From positions 1 to 64,000 of the forward strand of contig JAQBQE010000028.1 in assembly GCA_028287135.1 (NCBI GenBank): a DNA stretch of 64,000 nt. Direction: 5' to 3'. Position 1 is the first letter of the stretch; each line of letters begins with the position of its first letter. The translations under genes and the position numbers were made by a program. The stretch comes from Myxococcales bacterium. Lineage in GTDB: Bacteria > Myxococcota_A > Polyangia > Haliangiales > Haliangiaceae. Of this stretch, positions 1 to 9,400 are shown one piece after another. Under the pieces are notes generated by a model. That model had not been told where the DNA came from. It searched no databases and saw only the letters and a program-made list of their open reading frames with translations.

Positions 1-773
1 CCTCCGAACAGGATCAGCACCGCCATCCCGAGCGCGGCGAGCGTGTTGAGCACAGGGCCGAGCTGGATCCGGACCTTGGCGGCCTCCATGTTCTCGGCGA
101 GCAGCTTCTCGGACGCGTCGATGAATCCCGTGCGGCGGACCCGCTCGAGCCCGTACGTCTTGATCACCTGGATCGCGCCGAGGTCCTCCTGGATGCGCGA
201 CGACAGCGTGCCGAGCTGGATCTGCACCGCGCGCATCGACTTGTACATCCGCTTGCTCATCGCCTTGCCGACGACATAGATCAGCGGGAACGGAAGGATC
301 GCCCACAGCGTGACGATCGGATCGGTGTAGAGCATCACGCCGAGCACGGTCACGAACGCGAGCAGCGCGTTGCCGAGGCTGACCACGCCAAAGCCCCACA
401 TCGCGCGGACCGTCTGGACGTCGTTCGTCAACCGCGACATCACGTCGCCGGTCGGATGGTCGCGGTAGTACGCGGGCGACAGCGTCATCAGGTGCCCGAA
501 CAGATCCGAGCGCAGGTCGTACTCGGCCGCGCGGGCCGCGTTGAAGATCCAGATTCGCGAGGCGATCCGCGTGGCGGCCGTGAGCACGGCGAACACCGCC
601 ATCATCCCCACGAGCTGCGCGATGTGATGCTGGTCGTCGATCCCGAGCGCATCGACGGCCCGGCCCATCATCTCGGGCACGCCGAGATAGAACAGGTTGG
701 TCAGCGCGAGCATCAGCACGCCCCAGGCGAGCTGCGCTCGATACGGCTTCAGGTAGCCGAGGGAGCTGCGCAT
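1..773 (-). CDS. ABC transporter permease/ATPase, N-terminal part (cut by window edge)
   Basis: Reading the minus strand from the ATG at 773 gives an open frame of 257 codons that runs off the left edge. It begins MRSSLGYLKPYRAQLAWGVL and has the type-1 ABC exporter membrane domain: hydrophobic helices near residues 12-32, 50-70 and 130-165, and the conserved segment with SPAYYRDHPTGDVMSRLTND that precedes the coupling helices of MsbA/LmrA-like exporters. The nucleotide-binding domain, if fused, lies outside the window. Family knowledge says such proteins are homo- or heterodimeric inner-membrane exporters of lipids, drugs or peptides; the substrate cannot be told from this part. It is 105 bp downstream of a small unknown gene and the AAA+ ATPase on the same strand, so co-transcription is possible but not shown. 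Confidence 0.88.
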   Translation of the reverse strand, partial: MRSSLGYLKPYRAQLAWGVLMLALTNLFYLGVPEMMGRAVDALGIDDQHHIAQLVGMMAVFAVLTAATRIASRIWIFNAARAAEYDLRSDLFGHLMTLSPAYYRDHPTGDVMSRLTNDVQTVRAMWGFGVVSLGNALLAFVTVLGVMLYTDPIVTLWAILPFPLIYVVGKAMSKRMYKSMRAVQIQLGTLSSRIQEDLGAIQVIKTYGLERVRRTGFIDASEKLLAENMEAAKVRIQLGPVLNTLAALGMAVLILFG

Positions 774-878
774 GGCGCCGGGCACTGCTGGACCTTCCTA
801 CCACCGATCGCGCCGGAGGCGCTCGTGACGGGACCTACCGCAATGGAGGGGGCGATCGGCGGGGGCGATTCAGGACCA

Positions 879-1349
879 TCAGGAGTCCGCGGTCGCCCAG
901 GCGGGGGTGTGGTCGTCGATCACGGCGGCCTCCTCGCGAACCGAGATCCAGTCCGCACCGTCCGTGACGGCCGGAAGGAACGCGGGCTGATCGTCACGCG
1001 CAGCCGACCAGGTCTGGTCCTCGGGAAGCGGCGCGGTGTAGGGCGGGGCCAGCGGACGCACCGCGGATCCGGGCTGCCCGGTCGCGCGTGCGAGATCATC
1101 GTCGGGCAGATCGGCGCTCCCGCCACCGGCCGCGGCTCGCTCGAGCGGGGGACCGTCACCGCCACCACCGTAGATCAGGCGAGTCGTGGGCGCGGTCACG
1201 GGCATCTTTGGCCCGGCACGCTGGCGGGCGGCGGCGGCCTCGGCGTGGGTGTTGAGCTCGGCGGGCATCAGCGGTGCAGCCTCGAGCTCCACGGCGGGTG
1301 CCTCGACGCGGGTCTCCAGCGACTGGTCGTCGCGGTGGGTCCGGCTCAC
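879..1349 (-). CDS. Unknown 156-aa protein coupled to the AAA+ ATPase
   Basis: The GTG start at 1349 overlaps the TGA of the AAA+ ATPase gene in a GTGA junction (1346-1349), which argues for a real, translationally coupled gene. The 156-aa product has no signal peptide, no membrane segment and no recognised motif. It is rich in Ala, Pro and Asp/Glu and looks partly disordered, with a short Gly run near residue 60. The tight coupling suggests that it works with the ATPase, for example as an adaptor, but that is inference. The reverse-frame ORFs over the same DNA are judged to be shadows because they have no start context. Confidence 0.6.
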   Translation of the reverse strand: MSRTHRDDQSLETRVEAPAVELEAAPLMPAELNTHAEAAAARQRAGPKMPVTAPTTRLIYGGGGDGPPLERAAAGGGSADLPDDDLARATGQPGSAVRPLAPPYTAPLPEDQTWSAARDDQPAFLPAVTDGADWISVREEAAVIDDHTPAWATADS

Positions 1350-3517
1350 GCGTCGTGCCCCATCGACGTCGCGAGCTTACCCATGGCGGCAGATTCGAGC
1401 ATCGCCGCGCGCTGCAGGTGCTGGGTCGTGATCGCCGAGTCGTCGTCGGCCGCAAGGAACGCGGCGCGCAGCACGGCATTCCGGATGTAACCGCCGGTGA
1501 ACTCGTAGCGGGTGGCGAGCGCGCGGTAGTTGATGTTCGGAGCGACCTGCGCCTGCTTCGGGATCATCGAGCGCCATAGCCGCTCGCGATCGTCGATGTC
1601 GGGCAGCGGGAAGTCGACGCGGAACGAGATGCGGCGCCGGAACGCGTCGTCGATCGAGCTGTCGAGGTTGGTCGTCAGGATCGTGATGCCGTTGAACTGC
1701 TCCATGCGCTGCAGCAGATAGTTGACCTCGAGGTTCGCGTATCGATCGACCGAGGACTTGACCTCGGTGCGCTTGGCGAACAACGAGTCCGCCTCGTCGA
1801 ACAGCAGGATCGCGTGGCCTGCCTCGGCCGCATCGAACACGCCGGCGAGGTTCTTCTCCGTCTCACCGACGTACTTCGAGACCACGCGCGAGAGATCGAT
1901 CTGGTAGAGGTCCAGCGCGAGCTCGTGCGCGATGATGCCGGCGACCATGGTCTTGCCGGTGCCCGGCGGACCCGCAAACAACGCGGAGATGCCCAGCCCC
2001 TTGGCGACCTTGCGCGCGAAGCCCCACTCCTCGTAGACGCGGCGGCGGTGCCGGATCCGCGCGATGAACTCCTTGACCTCGGTCAGGGTGTCGGGCGGCA
2101 GCACGAGATCCGACCAGTCCTGACGCCACGCGATCCTCACGCCGAGCGTGGACAGCTTCGCGTCGAGCGTGGACCGCACGCCTGCGTGCAGATCCTCGTC
2201 GGTGACCTGGCCATCGCCACTGCGAGCGTGGGCGCTCGCGAGGGCCGACTCCGCCGCCTTCACGATCAGTCCGCCGGTGATCGGATACCGCGCGGCGGCG
2301 TGGTCGAAATCGATCCGACCCTGTCCGATCGATCGCCTCCACAGCTCGGCGCGCGCCTGTTCGCCCGGCAGCGGGACGTCGACCATCACGATGCCGCGCG
2401 ACAGGCCAATCGGCCGGGCATCGCGGCGCGTGCACGTGCCGGCGATCGGGCCGACGTAGCCCTCGAGCTCGCGATCGAGGAGCCTGCCGCGATCGTCGAC
2501 TCCCTTCTCGAGGTCGCTCGACAGCGCGTCGATCCCTTCGAACAGCGGCAGCGCACGGAACAGGATCGCCTCGCGCAGCAGCGCTCGGAGCACGCGTGCG
2601 AGCTCGCCGGGGTCGCGGGGCAGGCGATCGCACGAGATGCGCAGCACGCTGCACCCGAGCTTGCGAGCCGCTCCGTAGAGGAGTGACTTGCGACCCGCGC
2701 CGGTCGGCCCCGACAGGATGATCGCGGGTGTCGCGACACCTTGCGCCGCGCTCGACAGCGCGCTCTTCACGAGGTCCGAGATCTCGGACTTCAGGGTCTC
2801 GGGCAAGAGCAGCGTGTCGAGTGGAGCGAGCGTCTGGATCAGCGACGCGCACTCGGCGAGCTCGCGGTCGAGCTTGACCACACCGTGCGCGAGCTCGATG
2901 ACGCGGTGATTGACCTTGAGCGGCCGGAGCAGCAGCGGTGTCTCCTCCTGCTGGCGGCGCGTGCCGATCGGCTCGATCAGCCGATAGCGAAACAGCCGGC
3001 TCGTCGGTGCGAGCTCGTGGATCATCAGATCGCGCGTCTCGGGTGCCAAGTAGACGAGCAGCTCGAGGAGTCCGAGATCCGGATGGATCCGGCTCGACTC
3101 GTTGACGAGATAGCGCATCAGCGGCCGCAGCTTTGCGCTGACCTCGATCGCGATCAGCACCATCAACGTTCGGTGCTCGGTCGCACTCAGGCCGAACGCA
3201 CGGCGGAGCTGATCGAACGGCAGCGGTTGCTCCTCCTGGCGCGAGTCGCGGAGCTTTGCCTCGATCTGTTCCTCGCGCGCCAGGATCGCTGCATCGAGAT
3301 CGGCGAGTTGCCGCTCTCCATCAGGGGTGGCCGCTCCGGCGTGCCCGAGCTGGCCGAGGACCTCGCCGCCCGAGACGAACGTCCCCGAGTACTGGTCGCG
3401 GATCCGGGGCAGGGTGCCCGCTTCCCACGCAGCCACCATCTGGCGTTCGATCAGCTGAACGACCAGCGCGACGCAATCATCGAGGTGGTCCCGCGGGGTC
3501 CGATAGGGTCTCGACAC
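1346..3517 (-). CDS. Tandem AAA+ ATPase of the contractile-injection-system type
   Basis: A 723-aa protein with a helical N-terminal region (about residues 1-240) and two AAA+ modules. The first has a degenerate Walker A, GPTGAGRKS, at about residues 268-277. The second is canonical: GPPGTGKT near 515-523, the IDLSRVVSKYVGETEKNL segment, Walker B LLFDEADSLF near 570-579, and a TTNLDSSIDDAFRRRI sensor/arginine region near 610-625. This architecture matches CDC48-like ATPases that accompany eCIS (Afp15/Pvc15-like) and some phage-tail-like clusters, where they probably remodel or load particle components. The longer open frame reaching 4021 is an artefact, since its first ~168 codons are antisense to the 3545 gene. 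GTG at 3517 is chosen because the helical N-terminus appears continuous from there; ATG near 3442 is an alternative. The divergent start at 3545 is only 27 bp away. No eCIS structural genes are in the window. Confidence 0.85.
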   Translation of the reverse strand: MSRPYRTPRDHLDDCVALVVQLIERQMVAAWEAGTLPRIRDQYSGTFVSGGEVLGQLGHAGAATPDGERQLADLDAAILAREEQIEAKLRDSRQEEQPLPFDQLRRAFGLSATEHRTLMVLIAIEVSAKLRPLMRYLVNESSRIHPDLGLLELLVYLAPETRDLMIHELAPTSRLFRYRLIEPIGTRRQQEETPLLLRPLKVNHRVIELAHGVVKLDRELAECASLIQTLAPLDTLLLPETLKSEISDLVKSALSSAAQGVATPAIILSGPTGAGRKSLLYGAARKLGCSVLRISCDRLPRDPGELARVLRALLREAILFRALPLFEGIDALSSDLEKGVDDRGRLLDRELEGYVGPIAGTCTRRDARPIGLSRGIVMVDVPLPGEQARAELWRRSIGQGRIDFDHAAARYPITGGLIVKAAESALASAHARSGDGQVTDEDLHAGVRSTLDAKLSTLGVRIAWRQDWSDLVLPPDTLTEVKEFIARIRHRRRVYEEWGFARKVAKGLGISALFAGPPGTGKTMVAGIIAHELALDLYQIDLSRVVSKYVGETEKNLAGVFDAAEAGHAILLFDEADSLFAKRTEVKSSVDRYANLEVNYLLQRMEQFNGITILTTNLDSSIDDAFRRRISFRVDFPLPDIDDRERLWRSMIPKQAQVAPNINYRALATRYEFTGGYIRNAVLRAAFLAADDDSAITTQHLQRAAMLESAAMGKLATSMGHDA

Positions 3518-3529
3518 GCGTGATGAGCT

Positions 3530-3535
3530 TACAAT
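3530..3535 (+). promoter_or_regulatory. Probable -10 box (TACAAT) for a leaderless transcript
   Basis: TACAAT ends 9 nt before the ATG at 3545, and no Shine-Dalgarno lies between. A start of transcription about 7 nt downstream would fall on or next to the ATG. No good -35 is visible at 17 nt. The same arrangement recurs at several other genes in this window. Confidence 0.4.
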
Positions 3536-3544
3536 GCTCCTCGC

Positions 3545-4255
3545 ATGGACGATACGCATGCGCTTCCCTCGGTCCTTCGTGCCGCGCTGGTCGCCGGCAC
3601 AGGACAGCCCCCGCTCGTCACGGCGCAGGAGCTCGCCAGGCATGCAGGGGCGCGCGGGCTCGACATGCTCGCCGCCCTCGGTGTGGATCGGCGGCTCGCA
3701 CCGCATCAGCGGATGGTCGTGCTCCTCGCAGTGTCGCTCGTGCTGGCGACCACCGAGGGTGCCGTACCGCCGGCGTCCGCGCTGGATGCGGTCGAGGATG
3801 CGGAGACCGCGTCGGCAGCGATCCGCGCGGGGCTGGGAGCGGCGCTGACGGGTGTGCTCCGGGCTGCACCGCGCGATCCCTCGCTGGCAGCCACACGTCG
3901 GTTGATCGGCCGGCAGCTCGTCGCGGCGGGAGAGCTCGGCCCTCACGTGGTCGAGCTCCTGCTGGACGCGGGTGATCGTGCGCGCGCCGCCGAGATCGCG
4001 GCCACGGATTTCGTGCGGCACCTCGAAGGGAATCAGCGGCCGAGCGCCGAGACCTGGGCGCGGCTCCGGATCCTGATGCTTTGGAGCGACGACGCCCCGC
4101 TGTTCGACGACATCCTCCGTGCGGTGGTCCGCGCCGATCGCAGCGCGCTGACCCTCCTCGAGCAGCTGGTGAAGGACGTCCGCGAGGTCGATCCGGTGGT
4201 CGTCGCGCGGGTCCGCTCGGCGATCCTCTGGATGCGCGATGTCGATGCGCGTTGA
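3545..4255 (+). CDS. Unknown alpha-helical 236-aa protein
   Basis: ATG at 3545, with no ribosome site but a TACAAT box 9 nt upstream. The predicted product is Ala/Leu/Arg rich, almost entirely helical, without signal peptide, membrane helix or recognised domain. Its stop at 4253-4255 abuts the end of the convergent zinc-ribbon gene with no gap. It is divergent from the AAA+ ATPase and could share that gene's regulation. The opposite-strand frame over the same region (the apparent N-terminal extension of the ATPase) is Arg/Cys rich and non-conserved in character, so the plus frame is preferred. Function not recognised. Confidence 0.65.
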   Translation: MDDTHALPSVLRAALVAGTGQPPLVTAQELARHAGARGLDMLAALGVDRRLAPHQRMVVLLAVSLVLATTEGAVPPASALDAVEDAETASAAIRAGLGAALTGVLRAAPRDPSLAATRRLIGRQLVAAGELGPHVVELLLDAGDRARAAEIAATDFVRHLEGNQRPSAETWARLRILMLWSDDAPLFDDILRAVVRADRSALTLLEQLVKDVREVDPVVVARVRSAILWMRDVDAR

Positions 4256-4792
4256 CTAGTTCTCGACGAACGAATCGGCGAGCTCGCGCCACGCCTCGAT
4301 CAGCACCTGGAGCCGGTCGCGCGTGAAGCGGCGGCGATCCGCGACGTAGATCTCGAGACCGCGAGGGGTGAAGAACGCCGAGCGTGGAGGCTCGGCCGCT
4401 CCTGCCGGGAAGAACTTGAGGATCTCGCCGACCGCCGCGATCCCGCGCTGGAGGTTTGCGCGCGCCTGGTCGCGGACGTCACGATCGAGCCGCTCGATCG
4501 AGGCCGGTACCTGCGCGCCGAAGTGATCCGCGAGCGCGAGCCACCCGCCCGCATCGATCAGCGTCGACGGCTCGGCGTTCCCCCACGCACCGTCGGGGAC
4601 CCTGGCATCGGCGAGCATCAGCTCGAAGCTGCGCATCGTTCCGCAGCTCTCGCAGTACCCGCTCGCGACCGCTGCGAGGCGTTCGCCGTGAGCGACGATC
4701 TTGCTTGGATGCTCGAAGCCTCGATGCCCGCACGCGCACGGCTCGAGGCTCATGAACAGGCGCGCTTCGGCGATGCTTCGAGCCTGGAGCAT
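4256..4792 (-). CDS. Unknown protein with a zinc-ribbon-like Cys pattern
   Basis: 178 aa from the ATG at 4792, which lies 2 bp after the stop of the upstream lipoprotein gene, implying an operon. Residues 1-20 run MLQARSIAEARLFMSLEPCA. A CACG motif near residues 19-22 and a CESCG motif about 30 residues later form two Cys-x-Cys/Cys-x-x-Cys knuckles likely to bind zinc. The C-terminal two thirds are helical. I have an impression of a myxobacterial family starting with a similar ARLFM-(x)4-CxCG pattern, but no function is established. Longer frames starting at 5392 read through the lipoprotein gene out of frame and are rejected. Confidence 0.65.
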   Translation of the reverse strand: MLQARSIAEARLFMSLEPCACGHRGFEHPSKIVAHGERLAAVASGYCESCGTMRSFELMLADARVPDGAWGNAEPSTLIDAGGWLALADHFGAQVPASIERLDRDVRDQARANLQRGIAAVGEILKFFPAGAAEPPRSAFFTPRGLEIYVADRRRFTRDRLQVLIEAWRELADSFVEN

Positions 4793-4794
4793 GG

Positions 4795-5394
4795 CTACTT
4801 CCCGAGGTCGATGTAGAACTCGGCGGGACCGTTGCCCACCGACGCGGGTTGCTTCAAGGATAGCGCTTCCTTCACGCAGAACGAGAGCGGCTGCGGGAGT
4901 CCGCCGAGCGAGATCGCGGGAGCTTCCGGACTGAACGTCACGACGACGACGAACTGAGACGGCGTCTGGACTTCCTCGGTGGCGCACGCCGCGACACGCT
5001 TCTTGAGCTCGTCGTACCAGGCCTGCTGATCCGCGTGCAGTGCGAGATCGATGGGCTTGAACGTCCCCCCGTTCTGGACGGCGACGAGCGTGACGCGGTT
5101 CGTCGGTCCGGAGGGAGGAGGCTCGGGCTTGCGCGGTGTCATCGGCCCGATCGTACATGCGAGGAGATCCTCGCGGGTGCCCGCCTTCTCCACACATACC
5201 ATCTCGGTCTTCGTGACCCTCCCGTTCGCGCAGGCTCGCTGCGCACTCTCGACCACGGTGGCCCGCTGGCCCGCCGCCGGATCGCTCAGATCGGCCACCT
5301 TCGCGGCGTAGGTGTCGCAGCTCGGAGCCTTGTCGACGCCGCGCTGCTGGCCGCACCCGAGTACGAGCACCAGCAGGCATGCCTGTTTCCACAT
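4795..5394 (-). CDS. Putative lipoprotein, 199 aa
   Basis: The ATG at 5394 gives MWKQACLLVLVLGCGQQ: a short basic start, a hydrophobic core and a lipobox (VLGC) with lipidation predicted at Cys14. The mature protein has several Cys residues (near 26, 54, 66 and 80) and a Pro-rich linker (KPEPPPSG) near residue 90. It is probably a cell-envelope lipoprotein of unknown function. The much longer frame starting at 6288 is antisense to the 5542 gene and is rejected. A TAGGCT box ends 7 nt before the ATG on this strand, so the transcript may be leaderless. The zinc-ribbon gene follows after 2 bp. Confidence 0.7.
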   Translation of the reverse strand: MWKQACLLVLVLGCGQQRGVDKAPSCDTYAAKVADLSDPAAGQRATVVESAQRACANGRVTKTEMVCVEKAGTREDLLACTIGPMTPRKPEPPPSGPTNRVTLVAVQNGGTFKPIDLALHADQQAWYDELKKRVAACATEEVQTPSQFVVVVTFSPEAPAISLGGLPQPLSFCVKEALSLKQPASVGNGPAEFYIDLGK

Positions 5395-5401
5395 CCTTCG
5401 A

Positions 5402-5407
5402 AGCCTA
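5402..5407 (-). promoter_or_regulatory. Probable -10 box (TAGGCT) for a leaderless transcript
   Basis: Read on the minus strand, GTGTAGGCT is followed by 7 nt and then the ATG at 5394. It fits the TANNNT-N6-9-start pattern seen elsewhere in the window. No -35 was recognised. Confidence 0.35.
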
Positions 5408-5506
5408 CACGCCGGGCGACCCGACGAGCGATCGGGCGGGCCAAGTTGCTTCATTGCTTGGCGAATTCGGCGCACGATTGAGGGGAAGAAGGGGCGTCGT
5501 GTCCCG

Positions 5507-5512
5507 TAAGAT
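5507..5512 (+). promoter_or_regulatory. Possible -10 box (TAAGAT) for the effector cassette
   Basis: TAAGAT sits 29 nt before the ATG at 5542, in the 147-bp divergent intergenic region. A short leader with a purine-rich GGGGA (about 5530-5534) as ribosome site would follow. No convincing -35 hexamer is present, so this is weak. Confidence 0.25.
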
Positions 5513-5541
5513 ACCAAGCCAGCGGTGATGGGGATGACGAC

Positions 5542-6465
5542 ATGATAGGGCTCGACCTCGAGCATTCCGTCGCCGTGTTCGGCCGCGTCGCCACGCTTGC
5601 GGGCGCGTACCACGTCGACGTTGCGGGTCTGCTCGAGCGGCTGTCCGCGCTTGCGCCGGAGCTCGCGGCCGAGGCGCTGATCACGGTACCGAGCACGTTC
5701 GATCGCATCGCGGTCGCCACCCGGATCCTCCGCGGAAACGATGGCATCGATCGCGTGCGCTCGCTGTCGCGCGCGTGCGATCCGAGGCAGCCCGCTCGGC
5801 TCGAGGCGCTGGCCGGCGCCGAGACCAGCGATCTCTGGATCGAGCTCGAGACGGTCCCCGGTGAGTCGCAGGCGTGTGCGCTCACCGTGTCGGCGTATGG
5901 CAAGCGCGTCCTGTCCGCGGATCTCGGCCGCCTCACACAGTTTGGCGTTGCGCCCGACGTCCTCGCCCAGCTCGAGACGCTGACGACGACGCTCGTCGGT
6001 GAGGACAAGCTGATCGGGCTCGCGGATCGCGCCGACACCGCGGGCGCTCGGTCGTGGACGATCCACGTGGCGCATCGCAATGCGACCGACGAGCAGCGCG
6101 CCGCTGCCGTGAACCAGATCACCACGGTCGCCGCGACCGTCGGTGTCGGAGAACCGCAGCGCAACCTCGTGAGCGGCTTGCACGCGACGTTTGCTCGGGC
6201 ACGCGACAGCTACAGCTGGCTGCGCGTGCGCGAGAACATCCCGGGCATCGAGCTCGGGGTGATGTGGGCCGACGTGCCGTGGGAGCACCTCGTCAACATG
6301 ATGCTGGGCTTTGCGCCGAACAGCGAGTCGAGCGCACGGCTCGGTGAGCTCTCGGGCGCGTTCGATGCGGCCGCTGCTTCGGCGGTCGAGCTCGAGCTTG
6401 GTTCGTCGAAGATTCCTCGGATGCGTGCATCCGTGACACTGAGAAAGGGACGTCCTCAGTCATGA
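5542..6465 (+). CDS. Unknown 307-aa first gene of the giant-effector cassette
   Basis: ATG at 5542 preceded by GGGGA with a suitable gap. The 307-aa product is soluble, with no signal peptide or membrane helix. It alternates helical and strand-like segments and ends in a basic beta-rich tail (RMRASVTLRKGRPQS). Its TGA overlaps the ATG of the 3123-codon gene (ATGA, 6462-6465), so the two proteins are made together. In known toxin-delivery operons this position often holds a chaperone or adaptor, which is a reasonable guess here but is not supported by a recognised domain. Confidence 0.75.
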   Translation: MIGLDLEHSVAVFGRVATLAGAYHVDVAGLLERLSALAPELAAEALITVPSTFDRIAVATRILRGNDGIDRVRSLSRACDPRQPARLEALAGAETSDLWIELETVPGESQACALTVSAYGKRVLSADLGRLTQFGVAPDVLAQLETLTTTLVGEDKLIGLADRADTAGARSWTIHVAHRNATDEQRAAAVNQITTVAATVGVGEPQRNLVSGLHATFARARDSYSWLRVRENIPGIELGVMWADVPWEHLVNMMLGFAPNSESSARLGELSGAFDAAAASAVELELGSSKIPRMRASVTLRKGRPQS

Positions 6466-9400
6466 CCAAGGAGCTCGCACCCAATCCGCCCGTGAAGGTC
6501 GACGCCAAGGTGCCGCCGGCGGTGTCGCCCGCACCACCGACCAACAACCTCGACGCCGCGAAGTCCGCCGAGTTCTTGCGGCTGATGACCGACATCACGA
6601 AGGACTGGAAGACGGTCTGCGGCAGCCTGCTCACCGAGACCGAGACACCCAAGGACCCTCCGACGTACGCGAAGTTCACGGCCGACGCGTACGGTCTGCT
6701 CGCGCGGCGAGACAAGACCGGCGAGACCGGCCTCCCGGCGGTGCGCAACATCCTCGCGCTCACGCCGTCGCGCTTGCGGTACGCGCAGGAGCTCGAGCGC
6801 GTGGAGGCGCTGGCCCAGGCAGATGGGATCCGACGCCTCGCGATCCACGAGAACCTCCTCGATCTCCAGGCCGGCGGTGACATCAAGTTCAACACCGATC
6901 GTCTGATCGTCTCGTACATGGCGCTGTCGAAGCACGGCCGCGAGTGGTGGCAGGCCGCGACACCGGAGGTCTCCGAGTGGGTGGGACCGTTCTCCGCCTA
7001 TCTGCTCAACGGGGGCACGCTCGCGAAGCACTGCACGGAGGCAGGGTTCGGCGCATGGGCCGCCGGTGCCAAGCGCGCGGTTGCGCTCAAGCCGTTGCTC
7101 AATCTGCTCAAGGGCGGCTCGCTGGCCCCCCAGGAAGTGACGACGGCCCTCGTCGTCGACGGCGCGACGACGACGCACGTCGATGCGACCGATGCCCAGA
7201 AGAAGGAATGGGACGACGAGGCCGCGAAGATCAAGGCCGAGATCGAGCCCTTTCTCCCGGCCGATGGGGCGACCGGCGACGACGCCAAGCTGAAGAAGCT
7301 CGAGCGCAAGGAGCGTCTCGACCTGATCCTGAAGGTCTCGGCTGCCCCGATGCCGATCAAGGATCGGCTGAGCGCGGACGCCGTGTTCATGCGTCGCGTC
7401 GCGATGCTCGGTGAGCAGGCGACGGGCCAGGGGCAGCAGTCCTTGCTGCGCGCTCTCGACCCCGTCGAGGCACTCGCCGATCAGGTCTCCGGCGCGAAGG
7501 TCGCCGCGAGCGGCTACGTCATCCACGGGACGGCCGTCGATAACAAGCAGCGGTTCGCGTACATCCGCGACTTCCTCTCGAGCCATTCGAGCAAGGACCC
7601 CGCGCAGAACAAGTCGCTCGAGGCGATCCGGATGCGCGCGATGACGCATCCGACGATCTCGACGCACTGCCGATACCTGTCTGCGCCCGAGCAGCAGGAT
7701 CTGTGGAAGCTCGTCACGCGCGGCACGCTCGAGCCGCAGCTCTCCGACAAGCTGTTCCCTGCGCTCAAGGCGGGCAATCCGACCGACGTCGCCCGCTTGC
7801 TGCTGACGATGGGGCCTGACGATCAGGCCGCGATGGGAGCGCTCAAGGACGACCTGATCTTCCGCAACGCGATCGCGAGCGACAAGATGCGCGAGCAGGT
7901 CGTCGTCGATGGCGTCACCGTGCGTCCGTACGACCTCTGCCTCCTGATGTGGGGACAGCGGCCCGGCCTCAGCAAGGATCCCGGTCAGACCGGGCCTGCC
8001 GAGACGATGGAGCCCAACACGAAGCCGCTCAACTTCGACGAGCGCGTGTTGCTCGACACCGGGTTGTACAACCCGATGATCAAGCAGCTGCAGTCCGACC
8101 TGAGCGCGGCGGACTCGTGGTTCGCATCGGGCTGGCGCACCGACGACGATGACGTCGCGAACCACCTCGATGCGTTCGCGACCTCCTGTGCCTCGGAGAC
8201 GTTCGTGCACCTGATCCGCCGCGGCGGGGCGCCTCCGGGGCAGGAGCTGGTCGCCAAGTACAATGCGAAGACCGGCAGCTCGCTCCACTCGCTGATCAAG
8301 AGCGGCTGCGGTGAGAAGTCACGACGCGCCGCAGAGCGCGTCCTCAACATCGCGATCGGCAGCGAGAGCGTCGGCGTGATCGGTGGCGTGGTGCAGCGAG
8401 CAGGGGATGGCCCGGAGGCCGCCCCGATGAAGCTCGAGCAGGCGCTGCGCGAGACGCCGACGACGGACAAGGGACGCTCGATCCAGCAGGTCGTGCACTC
8501 GGCGGCTGCGGATCTGCGGCGCGAGCTCTACGAAGGACTCGCCTGGAACGGCGCCGACATCGAGGACGTGATCGAGATCTACGACAATCTCGAGAAGCTG
8601 GTCGCGCCGCAGCTCGCGGCCGTCAAGGACAAGACCAAGCTGACGGTGTTCGTCATCGAGCTGCTGCAGAACGCGTATCTCGAGATCGATGGTCCCCTCG
8701 TCAACGCACTCGACAAGCGCCTCAGCAACAAGGACGGCAAGCAGGCCACCCAGCGGTTCGGGCTCACGATCGAGGGTGCCGCGAGCCGGAAGAAAGAGGC
8801 GCAGGGAGCCGAGCCCGCGCTCGACGCGTCCACGGCTGCGCGGCAGACCGCCGAGCAGAAGTTCGGGCCCAAGGCGACCGAGCTGTTCGAGGCGTTTGCA
8901 GGACTGTCGCGCGCGGCCGAGGAGTCCCGGTTCATCGCGGCAAAGACCAAGCTGCTCGAGTACCTCCAGCTCGACGGCGTGGGACCCGCGGTCACGAGTC
9001 TCCGGATCACGGGCGATGCACTCGCGAGCGAGCGGCCGGTCGATCAGGCGGCGGGCTCGGCGCTCGGCGTGATGAAGAGCCCGGACGACTACTACCGCCT
9101 GATCTACGGCATCACGCCGAAGAACCACGCGGTGCAGATCGCGCGCTCGTTCAAGCACTCCGACGGCACGGGCATCCGGCACAACCCCGAGGAGGTTGCA
9201 GGGTGGCTCGGTGTCGACCCGGCGGCGATCGGCGGAACCACGCCGGCGCCGGTGGGTGGGGCGCCCGTGATCGATGATTCCAATCGCGCCCTCGTCCGCT
9301 CGGGGTTCACGGTCGAGAAGGCCAAGGACAACGCCGACGCCATGTGGAAGATCCTCCACGAGGGCGGCGAGATCCGGCTGTTCGAGGCGACGCTGTACGC

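Noticed and set aside
456..1490. Plus-strand 344-aa ORF near the left edge
   Set aside because: Antisense to the ABC transporter and the AAA+ operon; His/Arg/Gly-rich with no recognisable features.
3518..4021. N-terminal extension of the AAA+ ATPase to 4021
   Set aside because: Its residues are Arg/Cys-rich and antisense to the 3545 gene; the helical N-terminus is complete from about 3517.
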